Source: Larix kaempferi
Lineage: Eukaryota > Streptophyta > Pinopsida > Pinales > Pinaceae
Direction of reading: 5' to 3'
NCBI GenBank assembly: GCA_027924585.1
Contig: BSBM01000646.1
Location: 555,501 to 619,500, forward strand
Length of the DNA stretch: 64,000 nt
In this document: in pieces, positions 21,001-30,019 of the stretch
Layout of the letters: the number at the start of each line of letters is the position of its first letter
Numbering within the stretch: position 1 is the first letter of the stretch
The notes under the pieces: generated by a model
The model's database searches: none
Seen by the model: only the letters and a program-made list of their open reading frames with translations
What the model was told of the DNA's origin: nothing
Position numbers and translations under genes: made by a program

Positions 21001-21984
21001 TGGGGCAGTAAGGGCCTCAAGAATCTCCTCATCAGTACGGAAGGTTTGGGTCGTCAAATCGGTAGACGAGGAAGTAGTGGTTGAAGAGATCATGTAAATG
21101 GTATTAACCTCTCCGGAGGGGGAAGAGACCGGGGGATGGATCTCCTCAATAGTGGTGGGTGCCGTCTCAAGATCCAGATTGTTCATCTCATAAAGAGCTG
21201 CTCGGTAATCTGGGAGATCGGGACAATGGTGTGAGTAATGCCCATACACACTGCATATGGCACAAGGGTGGTTGGTACGCAGTGATTTATCTTTAGGCTT
21301 GGGAGTGGGAACGAGTTTGACGACAGGAATGTTGGGGTCATCGTCAAGAATTTGCATATGCTCTTGCAATGCTAGTAACTGTGGACATTGGTGAGTGGGG
21401 TGGCCTAACTCATCACATAATGAGAATTTGGGAGGAGCACGAAAAACGGGGGCATGTTTTACTATTTTAGGAGGTGGTACAGCACTGTAAGGTTGTGGCC
21501 CTCTGCCCCCAGTGGGTTTGGGAGTAGGAGGGGGAGCCGTGGAGGTCGAAGGGGTAGAGACACCGGGAGGTGTCTGAGTGGTAGTAGCCATGGGTTGCAC
21601 CGGTTGGAGGACGACATCTGGTGTTGGCGGGCGAACGAGAGGCGAAAGATACCATACGGGTAATCCTAAGGTTAACCCAGGGAGGCTGAGGGTAGCCATA
21701 ACCGGAGCGCTAACAACTCCGGAAGGAGGGATTAGGAAAGGAATGGTATGGATGGGTGTAACACCAATGTGACTAGGTACCAAAGGGGGTTTAGGCAACA
21801 AAGGCGGTTGATTTGTAGGAGTTTGTGTGTCGTGGGACAGGGTACAGAGGTCAGACATGTCATTAGCGGGTGACGGGGGAGGAATAGATTGAAAGGTGGA
21901 TGTCATTGGCGCGTCTGAGTAAATGCCAGGCCCCGTAGGGGAGACTAGCGAGGTGGGGGCACTAGAAACAGGTTGTTCAACCAT
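18052..21984 (-). CDS. pol: Tat-like pol: reverse transcriptase, RNase H, integrase
   Basis: An open frame of 1310 residues ending LYLKRFYP. Residues 1-260 are Pro/Ser/Thr-rich and hold a damaged zinc knuckle (C190-C200, first Cys lost) and an intact CX2CX4HX4C knuckle (C241-C254). The reverse transcriptase spans roughly 440-700, with D548 and YLDD at 609-612. The attached RNase H (about 745-870) has SASD where active enzymes have DASD, so the first catalytic Asp is lost, while E798 and D825 remain. The integrase zinc site is H966, H973, C1004 and C1007, and its core triad is D1036, D1096 and E1132 (35 residues apart). The C-terminal part ends about 1310 without a chromodomain. The frame overlaps the protease frame by 40 bases. 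No stop interrupts it, so it is the best-preserved part of the element. Confidence 0.95.
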   Translation of the reverse strand: MVEQPVSSAPTSLVSPTGPGIYSDAPMTSTFQSIPPPSPANDMSDLCTLSHDTQTPTNQPPLLPKPPLVPSHIGVTPIHTIPFLIPPSGVVSAPVMATLSLPGLTLGLPVWYLSPLVRPPTPDVVLQPVQPMATTTQTPPGVSTPSTSTAPPPTPKPTGGRGPQPYSAVPPPKIVKHAPVFRAPPKFSLCDELGHPTHQCPQLLALQEHMQILDDDPNIPVVKLVPTPKPKDKSLRTNHPCAICSVYGHYSHHCPDLPDYRAALYEMNNLDLETAPTTIEEIHPPVSSPSGEVNTIYMISSTTTSSSTDLTTQTFRTDEEILEALTAPDYPWDDMHHRSYFIPEEASSSTATQFTVESKDFLPAKVDWFKDPIPAPEAFEEGNMANISPIIHIDISDPPGINECIALGASCSEHEIEAYRKLFREFRDVFAWSYTEMPGLDPAIIEHHIDTWPDVPPVRQKQRPIHPSKLPAVKAEIEKLRTAGFIYPIAYTTWVSNPVPVNKNQGTIRVCTDFRDLNRACPKDNFPTPFIDQLINACVRHEVLSFMDGFSGYNQIQIRKEDQYKTAFTTPWGTFAYLIMPFGLKNVGATFQRAMTYCFHDLVHILLVYLDDLTARSRKRSDHLNDLRQVFLRCRKYQVRLNPHKCVFCVPAGRLLGFIVSHKGITVDPLKVQAILDLPAPRTLWQLQSLQGRSNFLRRFVPDYATTVHGFLRLLRTHVPFVWDEQAEAAFKALKKALTQAPLISPPDFSQDFILYVSASDHVVSGVLVQEDASHQEHVIYYVSQTLSGPPLRYPYEEKLALAVVFSAQKLRHYILLSHTTVIADSNPMVYLLTRRLLQGRVAKWVIILQEYDLTFKTPKSTKALALSQLITDLPSLLPAPPISDELTDNHLFTISSDDPWYGDILLYLRTQKFRPKVTRNGRRRIRHQAFRYLLLGDFLYRRGVDTILRRCLTHEEAEHVLNDFHSGACGDHFSGMATAQKVIRTGYFWPTLFTDCITTVKHCHNCQLFAPKARMPPAPLHPVVTVGPFCKWAIDFMQCRPSSANGHKYIIVVVDYFTKWAEAMPTFNCTVDTAAHFFFNHVITRFGVPKQLVSDHGSHFEDSVWRELSTLLNFEHQFSSAYYPQGNGQVEAINKILKTILQRTVDKHKSNWHHMLFPALWAYCTSIGFTPFHLVHGVKSVLPIECQIPALQIVVELLPNTSPLEQRLLSLEQADEDRRATLQNIEASKNRSKAGYDKHVHPRTFREGDLVLSYDQAHDKTGKGKFEFMWQGPYIVQTCLGKGAYILADSEGRPLRNPRNGLYLKRFYP

Positions 21985-22820
21985 TGGGAGAACATTTTCG
22001 GGTGCGGCGGGGCATTGGGATCATAGTAGGTAAGTTGGTCAATCTTAACTACGCGTCCGTTGTGAGGGAACATCATGGTGCGGAAAACGGAAGAGGCAAC
22101 CGCCCGCATGGCATACATGTAGCTATGACCAAGTAGTAGGTTATAATCCAGTTGGGCGTTGATTACCTCTATATCAATAAGGACGGTTTTACCACCTAAC
22201 TGGACGGGAATGTTGGGTAGGAGGCCTTGGGGCTGAGCCGAACGGCCGTCGTAGGCACGTAACACAGTGGTGGACTGCTGAAGAGGAGGGGATCCCAGCT
22301 TCTGCCATACGAATGTAGACATAATGCATGTCGAGGCACCTTCATCAATGATGCATCGATGGATGACAAGATTCCGGACGGAAACAGTAACCTGGAATGT
22401 GAGGCTGGAAGGCAGGCGGGGTTCGGATTGGTCCAAATCAAATGCCATCAAATGCGAATCATTTGGGTCAATAGCCCCAATGGAAGAGAGTAAAGTCTTG
22501 CGCTGGGAGGGGCAGTTCTTCAAGACTTCTAGTGCAGACATGGCTGCGGGAGATTGGGCTAGGTCATCCACAATGCTGTAGTTTGACGCAGCGCGCGCAT
22601 TAGGGTTATTGTTGAGACGGCGAAGTGGTAAACGAGGGGCTTTGGGAGCGCCCTCTATTGGAGGTGGAGGTATACGTAATTCCTGATCCGTGGGATGAGC
22701 GTTAAGGGTTTTCTCAGCAGGAGGGGCTTCAGTGGTGGAGCCATATTGGTTCCTGCGAGTCTGGAGGTTGATGTCAGTGGATGACATCATCAGTAAGTGG
22801 TGGGTTCCTGAGTCAAACAT
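21945..22820 (-). CDS. Aspartic protease region of the Tat-like element
   Basis: 291 residues in a frame different from both gag and pol. The retroviral-type protease site is CIIDEGASTCIMS near residue 160, with Glu where most elements have Ser or Thr (D-E-G-A), then YNLLLGHSY(M) near residue 235 as the second conserved segment. It overlaps the end of gag by 31 bases and the start of pol by 40. Both steps need a -1 shift. I saw no classical slippery heptamer in either overlap, so the frame changes may be mutations or an unknown recoding. Confidence 0.8.
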   Translation of the reverse strand: MFDSGTHHLLMMSSTDINLQTRRNQYGSTTEAPPAEKTLNAHPTDQELRIPPPPIEGAPKAPRLPLRRLNNNPNARAASNYSIVDDLAQSPAAMSALEVLKNCPSQRKTLLSSIGAIDPNDSHLMAFDLDQSEPRLPSSLTFQVTVSVRNLVIHRCIIDEGASTCIMSTFVWQKLGSPPLQQSTTVLRAYDGRSAQPQGLLPNIPVQLGGKTVLIDIEVINAQLDYNLLLGHSYMYAMRAVASSVFRTMMFPHNGRVVKIDQLTYYDPNAPPHPKMFSQWLNNLFLVPPPR

Positions 22821-25061
22821 GGGTTGATCAGGGGCAGCGTATGTGATCTGTTGCTGGGGGGGCGGTGGCTTGAGGGGGAGCCACCGGCTGAGTGTTCACT
22901 ACGCCTTGAGTGGGTAAAGGGTTTTGCAGTACCAAAGGTGGCTGTTGAGGTTGAGGGGGGTTGGGTAGCGCCTGAGGAGCTGTGTCCTTGACGATGAGCA
23001 TCATCAACCCAAAGTTGTCGAGCTCGCTCTAAATGGGGGCAAGCATGGGTATAGTGGCCATAGACTCCGCAGATAGAACAAGGATGGTTTGTTCGCAAAT
23101 TGGGGTTTTTAGCCTGCTTGGGTGGGCGATCAGGATTTTTGTCTGCAGGGGCTGCATTATTATTGTCGGGGGGATTAGCCGGTTGACCAGCTTGGTCGGT
23201 AGATTGGTTGTTCCCACGATTACGGCCCTTGCCGCGGTTCTGTTGGCCCTGGTTGCGTTGGTTGTTCTGGTTTTGCTGTGGGTTATGTTGGGCGTAAACT
23301 TGCCCTTGGGCAGCAGGTGGGTTCTGAGGTTGCGCAAGTGCGGGAGCAGGCTGCGGTGGGTGATAGGAAGGTGGAGGCTGCGCAGGGGCAGCAACTGGAG
23401 GGGGTTGCTGATATGGCTGCGGAGCGGGTTGAGGGTTTACCGCAGGAGCTGTCTGCGGCGGGTAATACGCGGGTTGCGCAGGAGCTAGTGCAGCCTGCTG
23501 GTGGTAATAAGGCTGAGGGGCGGCCGGAGGAGCGTAAGCGGGAGTCGCATGACCGAAGCACTGAGGTGGACATGAGGGTCCATGGGAATGGTGATGTGTC
23601 ATAGGAGCATACGAGTTAGTCGCTCCAGACTGGCAGGTAGCCCGCGAAAGGTCGGGGCCAGGGCTAGGACGTGCTATAGAAAATGGTTGGGGATGCGAAG
23701 AAACGCGGCCAATGATGCCGTCTGCAGCGTGGGATGCCCCCGGTGCATCGTGCCGGGAGGAATCGCTGCGAGGGGCATCAGGTATAATGGTATAGAGGTA
23801 ACCCGACTGGGCGTAAATGAGGTCGAACTGTTGGGCCTTAAGGATGGCCTCTTCTTTAGACTGGGGTCTTTCTGATGCCACATCCTTAGCAATGACTGGG
23901 AGAAGGGATTTGAGGAACCAATCTAGGAAGATACGGTCATCGAGTTTGATCTTACATAAGCTACGGCGACGACACCACTCATGAATGTGGTCCGTGATGT
24001 GGGTAGCCGTGTTTTTTTCTGCAAGATAGGAGGATCTCAACGCCCGCGTCGTAGCGAACAGGTAGCTGGAAGAACTGCAGGAAGGTCGAGGCAAGGGAAG
24101 CAAAGGTGGCGTGGGTCCCATGGGGTTGCTCGATATACCATTTGGTTGCAGGGCCAGTGAAGGTGCGCTGTAGCAGACGAAGGCGAACTGAGTCATCCAC
24201 TATAGAGTTAGAGGAACACCATAGATGGAAGGACATGATATGGTTTTGTGGGTCCTCACCTGCCTTGCCCTCGAATTTAGGGATGTCCGAGGGAAGCTTG
24301 GTAGGCATATGAGTCCATGTACGGTCGTGTCGAATAGGATCGTTGGCCAATCTGGCTAGGTCAGGCAAATTGAGGCTAGCCATGAATGGAAAACTGGAAG
24401 AAGGATGTGACACAATAGGGGGTTGGGCCAAGTTGGGGCCAGTGCCCCCAAGTGGAGGGGCAGGATTAGGGATGTTGCCCCCAAGTGGGGGAACTGTGGT
24501 GGTATAGGATGGTCCTGCACCACCATGGGTAGTATGGACCATGGAAGTAGTGGGAATAGGTATGCTGACTGCAGGAATAGGTGCAGTGAGGGGAGCTATA
24601 GATGGGGGCCCCATGGAGGGCATACCCAAAACAGGTGTAGTAACTGGTGTAGTGGTGGATGTGCCACCAATGGTCCCTATCAAAAACGGAGTGGAAGTCA
24701 CGCCAGCCATGGGGCTAGTAGGGGCAGTGTAAATAGGGTTCTCAGACTCTGCTTCAGAATCGGAGGTAAAGTAGGGTGCGTCAATATCAGGTGACGGGGT
24801 CCTATGTCGCTGACGAGTGGAATCAAGTGACAAGGCTCTAGATCTATGATAAGTGGTATCAAGTGATAATGATCGGTGTCTGTGATGTGTGGTGTCAAGT
24901 GAACCGTGCTGTGGGGGCTCACCCCTGAGGCGCCGAGAATGTCTCGGGGACTCAATGGTGACAGATGGGGTCAAATCTCTGTGGGTTGAGGTGAGTAAAA
25001 AATAGCTCAAAAATCCTAATGCAACCGAGTGTGCAAAAGGAGAGCTCAAAAAACAAGGCAC
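22790..25061 (-). pseudogene. gag: Gag of the Tat-like element, frameshifted
   Basis: The first piece (25061-23979, 360 residues) starts with a Ser/Pro/Thr-rich part. It continues with the gag core DIPKFEGKAGEDPQNHIMSF, KWYIEQ and FLQFFQLPVRYDAGVEILLS. Near 24010-24060 the frame changes, and the core continues in the second piece (24196-22790) as HITDHIHEW, LDDRIFLDWFLKSLLP and SKEEAILKAQQFD. Then follow a Pro/Gln/Ala-rich stretch and a zinc knuckle C373-C386 (CX2CX4HX4C) in the second piece. The context LRTNHPC-IC-VYGHY-H-CP is almost repeated in the N-terminal part of pol. One base gained or lost explains the break. Confidence 0.85.
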
Positions 25062-26519
25062 TCAGGCCAACAACCAACTCAAACACCCACTGTAATAGCT
25101 GTGCTACAATAGGTGGAGTAACAACAAAGATGGTCAGAATACCAACAAACATCAGGTTTCCTAAAAATGAAAAATGGTGGACTCACTAGACCAAAGGAGG
25201 TAAAGGAGCATGCAAACACCTAACTAAAAGTATTCTGACTCAACTAGACATATCCTCTGCAAGGTGATGAAATCCAAGTCAGACAATATGAATAGGAAAT
25301 CCAAGTGGCTAAGGTATCCCCCTACCGGGAGGGACACCGGGTAGTCAATCCTAGAAGAATGGCAACTAAGATACCCCGTTCATGACACGTCCAGAAAGGT
25401 GAATCTTTCATTTAGTCCCGTTTACCCCGCAATACCCCTATACAGGGATATCCCGCGAACCGTGAAAGGTAGCCCTTTGGTTACTGAATGGAGTGCGGTA
25501 TTCCACTCAGGCCTCCGGAACCAGTCTCCCGACTTCAACCCTCCTAAGGGAGAGGCCCTCTGATAAACTGGTCGTGACCGTGCCAAAAAGTACTAGGGGA
25601 TTTTGGTTCCCTATTTGGACAACAACTATGTCTCAAGTGTAATAACCGAGGGGTGTTATTGGAAGCCTATCCCCCCAATCCTACCTAACTACAAAGCTTC
25701 TTTTGTGTTCCCCAAGTGGGGTTAGAATATGGTTGAGTTAAGTATTTTTTAAGGCTCACTTGAGTTATGTGTCAGATTGTGTGCTCGTGAGGTGATGAAC
25801 CCAAAATAAAGGTGCCACAAGGGGGGCAACTTTCTAATTAACAAAACTGAAATTTAATATGCAAAATTTTCTGAATTAAAATACTAAAATTTTAAAAAGA
25901 TTCTGTAAAGGGTACAGAAATTATGTTGCAGAAAAGGGCTGTAGGGAAGGATGGCTGCAGGGTTGACAGATGGCTGTGCAGAAAATATTGCAGCAGAGAG
26001 GGCTGGGCTCAAAACTGGAAAAAACGCAGAAATCAGACCGCAGGGGTTTTCGGCGAAATTGAGCAGTCGGGCCGCGGGTTTAAGGGAAACAGGCGCGGAC
26101 AGGACGCGGGTTTTTGGCCGACAGAGGCAGTCGGGCCACCGAAAACAGGGGGAAAAGTCGCAGTCGGGCCGCGGGAAACAGGGCAAGAGCCGCAGTCGGG
26201 CCGCGGGAAAAAGGGAAAAAGGCCGTAGTCGGGACGCGGGAAAAGGGCCGACAGGCGCAGTCAGATCGCAGCAAACAGGCTGATTAGCCGTGGTCGCACC
26301 GCAGGTAACAGACTTGAATCCGCCGGCAGGGCGCCGGAAACAGTCTGAGAGCCGCGGTAGGGTCGTAGGTAAAGGCCTGAAAGTCGCGGTCGGGATGTGA
26401 CTGCAGAGGGAAAAGTTGCGGTGTATGGCGGCCGAAAGGGACAGCCGAAAGGAAAAAAACGGGAAATTATTGCAGAAAACTAAAAAAAAAATAAACTGAA
26501 ACCAGAAATTCAAAACCTA
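25062..26519 (-). other. Leader of the Tat-like element
   Basis: No gene supported. 26030-26420 consists of degenerate GC-rich units of about 30 bp built on GCAGTCGGGCCGCGGGAAA. They open a long frame (25884-26513, minus) that I take as a by-product. 25240-25800 is unique-looking sequence with several small inverted repeats. Confidence 0.6.
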
Positions 26520-26531
26520 GGGGAGTCGCCA
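26520..26531 (-). other. Primer binding site of the Tat-like element
   Basis: TGGCGACTCCCC begins three bases inside the 5' LTR on the minus strand and starts with the TGG complement of a tRNA CCA end. The tRNA was not identified with certainty. It is not the initiator Met type used by the other elements here. Confidence 0.7.
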
Positions 26532-26534
26532 AAC

Positions 26535-27264
26535 TGTGGCTAGGGTTTTACCCCTAGCTTGTGCGAAAGAGCACCTACTAAGGAGAAGCGACTCCTTAGT
26601 AGCAGTTCAGTAAATGGTAAATAACAATGCTGAAATATAAATTTAAACTACTCTAAAACATGTGCATGAAACTTAAACAACAATGTAAAATAAAGGGTTT
26701 TGTATTAATGTTACCTCCAATGTGGAGGTTGATGAAGCCCTTGCAATGTCCAAGAGGGTTGCTCCAAGCTCCAATGTGCTCCTTCTCTTTCTCCAATGGT
26801 GGGAATGGGCCAAAAGGGGCTCTCAAGGTGAAAGTAGTTCAATGGTGAACTAGGATTTCGAGAGAGATTTTGGCAGAGTAAGGGTATACTTGATTGTGGA
26901 TATGAAATAAGGGATCTCCATCACCTATTTAATAGTTTTTTGGTGGTGGAGTGCTGACCCATGGATTTGGGAACCATATGCGTTTAGGGCAGCTGTATAG
27001 GGTTTTTTCCTCCTTTTCCTCATTATTTTATATTTTTTATTCCCTTTTTAAAGGGTTTTTGCTATTTTTTAGAGGAATTTTGGATATTTTTGGAGGAAAA
27101 AGGGGTTTTTTTAGCCATTTTGATGCTTTTTTGACGGTTTTGTGGCCTTTTGGAGGCTTTTTAGCGGGATTTTTAGGATTTTTAAGGGAAATATGGTAGG
27201 AAAATGGACAAATGAGCCATGTAATGGGGAAGATGAGGTAGTGAACACTTTTTGAGTGTTAACA
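26535..27264 (-). repeat. 5' LTR of the Tat-like element
   Basis: 730 bp. The TATA box equivalent (26926-26934) reads TATTAAATA on the minus strand, one base longer than TATAAATA in the 3' LTR. It lacks a 20-bp block present in the other LTR. Confidence 0.95.
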
Positions 27265-27367
27265 AATGTGTAGTTAAAAGCACGCTTTTAATTTGAAATG
27301 CTATGACATACTATGGTTTAATTTGTTTTTTATTTACTAAACTATGATATTATAAATTTGTATGCAG

Positions 27368-28419
27368 GGGCCGCCAACAACTGCATGACTCTTTATCCCA
27401 TGTTTCCACCCTCTCCCAGGAGTTTCCCCCCCTTGCCTCCATCCAGGACCCCTCCCTTCGTCCACCCCCTCTCTTCAATCCACCCTCCCCCTCTCCGTAC
27501 ATTACTCCCCCCTCCATTCATCCTCCCCCATTTGTCCACAACCCCCCATCTATACATCCTCCCCCATTCATCCATGCCCCCCCCCCCCCCAGTTTATCCA
27601 TCCTCCCCCATTCATCCACGCCCCCCCTTCCATCCAGCTTCTCCCCTTCGTCCACAACCTCCCTTATATCCATCCTCCTCCCTCTATCTAGGACCGACCT
27701 CCCATTCACCATACCTCAAAATCGCCCCTATCCCTTTTGGGTCGATACGCCCTATTGTACATTTGGTAGGGGGTTTATCATCCACGATGTCCTCATCCAC
27801 CCCATACCACCATGTCCTCTTCCACGACATCATCTCCATTTCCCGCCACTATTGTGGAAACTACTATTCCATTATCTGCCCATGTGTCTATTGTGGTCGC
27901 ACCCATAGTTCCTCCATCTACATCTATTACCCCCCCCCCCCATGACTGCATCGGAGCAGGTTGTCCAACCAACTACTCCACCTGCTAGCCTAAAAGCTCA
28001 AACCACCCCCCATTTTGTGGGTTGTTCACGGTGAGAATCAAGTTAATTTATGAAAATGTTTTTGATGCATTAAACCAAAATTAATTTAAGCAATTATTAT
28101 TTTTCAATGAAATGATTGTCGTAAATGTTGTAGGGTGGAATTGTTGAGAGGCTTAGCAGATCCAAGACACCTACTTCTCGTCCTCCCCACTTGCATCAAC
28201 CGTGAGTTATTTAAGCTTTGAATTGTACATTCATTTTATAAATGTGGTAAATGTTACAAATGATTGAAACTAATGGTACCTTATATCATTTGTTTCAGAG
28301 CATGGAAAGAAGGTCTACTCCTAGATGGAAGAAGACCCGAAGGTAGCAGTAGCTCCAAGAAGAGAAAGATCAATTTTGGAGATGCACCAGGAAGTGACCG
28401 GGGTGGTCATAATGCTTGA
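27368..28419 (+). pseudogene. Three-exon 3' end of a decayed gene
   Basis: A chain of consistent splice sites is visible. Exon 1 starts after TTTGTATGCAG (27367) and ends at 28016 or 28030. Exon 2 is 28134-28201 (acceptor TTGTAG, donor GTGAGT). Exon 3 is 28299-28419 (acceptor TTGTTTCAG, stop TGA). Exons 2 and 3 join in phase and give GGIVERLSRSKTPTSRPP, then KEGLLLDGRRPEG and SSSSKKRKINFG, a basic nuclear-localisation-like end. Exon 1 is Pro/Ser/Thr-rich, with long C runs that shift the frame. Its clear coding frame near the end is PSTSI, then TPPASLKAQTTPHF. The 5' part is missing, cut off by the Tat-like insertion. I do not recognise the family. Confidence 0.4.
27405..27700. repeat. Pyrimidine-rich degenerate repeat
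   Basis: The plus strand is almost all C and T with CCATTCATCC(T/A)CCCCC-type units of about 24-30 bp. The other strand is G-rich and could form G-quadruplexes. A run of about 14 C lies near 27577-27590. Confidence 0.75.
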
Positions 28420-28439
28420 CCACACCATGTTATCTACAT

Positions 28440-28625
28440 TAGCCACGGTGTGGCACCTTTGGGCACAAGTTGTCATGTACGTTGTATCTACGGCACAGGT
28501 TGCCATGTATTTTGGATCTACGGCACGAGTTGTCGGATTTTGTATAGGGCACTAGTTTCCATGTATTTTGGATCTACGACACGAGTTGTCAGATTTTGTA
28601 TAGGGAATGAGTTGCCATCATATGT
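28440..28625. repeat. Short tandem repeat of about 56 bp
   Basis: Three degenerate units carry CCATGTATTTTGGATCTACG, with clear copies at 28503 and 28559, and a partial one upstream. Confidence 0.7.
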
Positions 28626-30019
28626 ACATTGGGAACCATGTTCCACTATTTTCCCTGAAAATTTATATATTTGTTTGAGTTTTGTTCCACTATGGTTTTA
28701 TCTCATGGATTTATATATAGTTTTGTTCGAGTTTTGTTCTATATATGCGTATAATGGTTTGGATTCAAATGTATATCATTGTGATTTTGGATGAAACCTA
28801 GAGCACCATTTTAGGGTTTTTATTGCAATGACAACAATTATTAAGGCCAATATTTCAAACAAGATGTAATTTTAACTCCGAATAAAAATGAAGGTGATTT
28901 TGGGAGGACCATTTTTTTTTTCGGAGATCAAGTTCACTTGAATCCAAGACAAGTTCTCTCACAACTAAGTTAATATTCTGACTACATAGTACTTTAGGCA
29001 ACTCATCCAACCATAAAAAATCATAGCACTCTCTTCCACTACCCTACTTAACACAATGAAATATATGCTCTTTCTCTACTCAATAATCCCTTAGGGATAT
29101 TGTTCCCTTACAATGGTCTTTAGTATAGGTAGAAACAATCAAATCCAATAAATTATTTTAGGAAATAACTAGATAAAGAATACAACTTGTTTCCTAAGCA
29201 GCCAGTGAGAAAACATTAACCAACATGTGAAGAATTTCTAACATTTCCTAATCTTTAATATGTTAATCTACAACCCCTCTCTCTCTCCCCCAACATCTAC
29301 AAATTCCTCAATTATACTACTAATTCTGTCATTTTCAAATTTGGTTAATGGGTAACAAATATAGAGAATACAACATGAGGAGCGGAGACTATGAACTTGA
29401 GAATTGGACAATAATGGGATAAATGAATACCCCAATGAGTTAGGATAATTAAGTACTCCTAACACTTTCTACAAACTAATTTTACTTTTCCCAAGCTTGC
29501 ATAACTACACAAGGTAGACTTCCTCACCAACTTCCACATGAATTTATGATTGGATTCATAGGTAAAGGAAGTGGATGAACTTTATTGAAGGCACATGATG
29601 AAAAGGTGGAATTCTTAGAATGAAACTTGGTAATGGACAATTAATTTCTCATAAGATCCCTCTATGTTTCTTCTCCAATGGAAATCACAACCCATCCTGT
29701 GGTCTTTGCAACCATCTTTGGTTGCTATATATTAAATTCTAACATTAATATTTTCATAGCTTTGAGGTTCAATGGTGGTAATCCTACCACATCGTTCATA
29801 CAAGTGTATTTACAACATCTACATGACTAGTCATTCATTAGTCGAGGCTTGGCCCTGAGATGCATATTTACAACATTTACATCAAGTCCAATCTAGCTTC
29901 AAAACCCCCCCCAAAACTAGTTACAATCTCAGCCATACTGGGCAATACATCAATACTGATAATAATAACTACATATAATCCGCATAAATTATATTAATAG
30001 CCAAACAACAAAAATTCTG
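28626..30019. other. AT-rich stretch without a recognisable gene
   Basis: Both strands were read; there is no open frame with a domain and no LTR edges. Confidence 0.5.

Larger units (their letters stand above)
11887..27264 (-). mobile_element. Complete 15.4-kb Tat-like Ty3/gypsy retrotransposon
   Basis: The LTRs at 26535-27264 (5') and 11887-12632 (3') start TGTTAAC and end GCCACA when read on the minus strand. They are flanked by a perfect TSD, AATGT, at 11882-11886 and 27265-27269. The LTRs differ by about a dozen substitutions, four one-base indels and a 20-bp deletion. In sense order it has a primer site, a leader of about 1.5 kb, gag, protease, RT-RNaseH-INT, a second RNase H, and a long 3' part with an antisense plant-mobile-domain-like gene. 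Size, weak first RNase H, second RNase H and extra antisense ORF point to the Tat lineage, known for Ogre and Grande; this is by family knowledge. Gag is frameshifted and the second RNase H has a nonsense codon, so it is not autonomous now. Confidence 0.95.

Noticed and set aside
21945-22820. Programmed -1 frameshift sites
   Set aside because: The frame relation fits, but no slippery heptamer was visible in either overlap, so it is kept only as a question.
25884-26513. 209-residue minus-strand frame as a gene in the Tat leader
   Set aside because: It follows GC-rich degenerate 30-bp repeats. Both strands are open there and no domain is seen.
27358-27945. 195-residue Pro-rich protein as an intact gene
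   Set aside because: It is largely a C/T-rich simple repeat. The better-supported reading is the exon chain listed, in which the clear frame near the end differs from this one.
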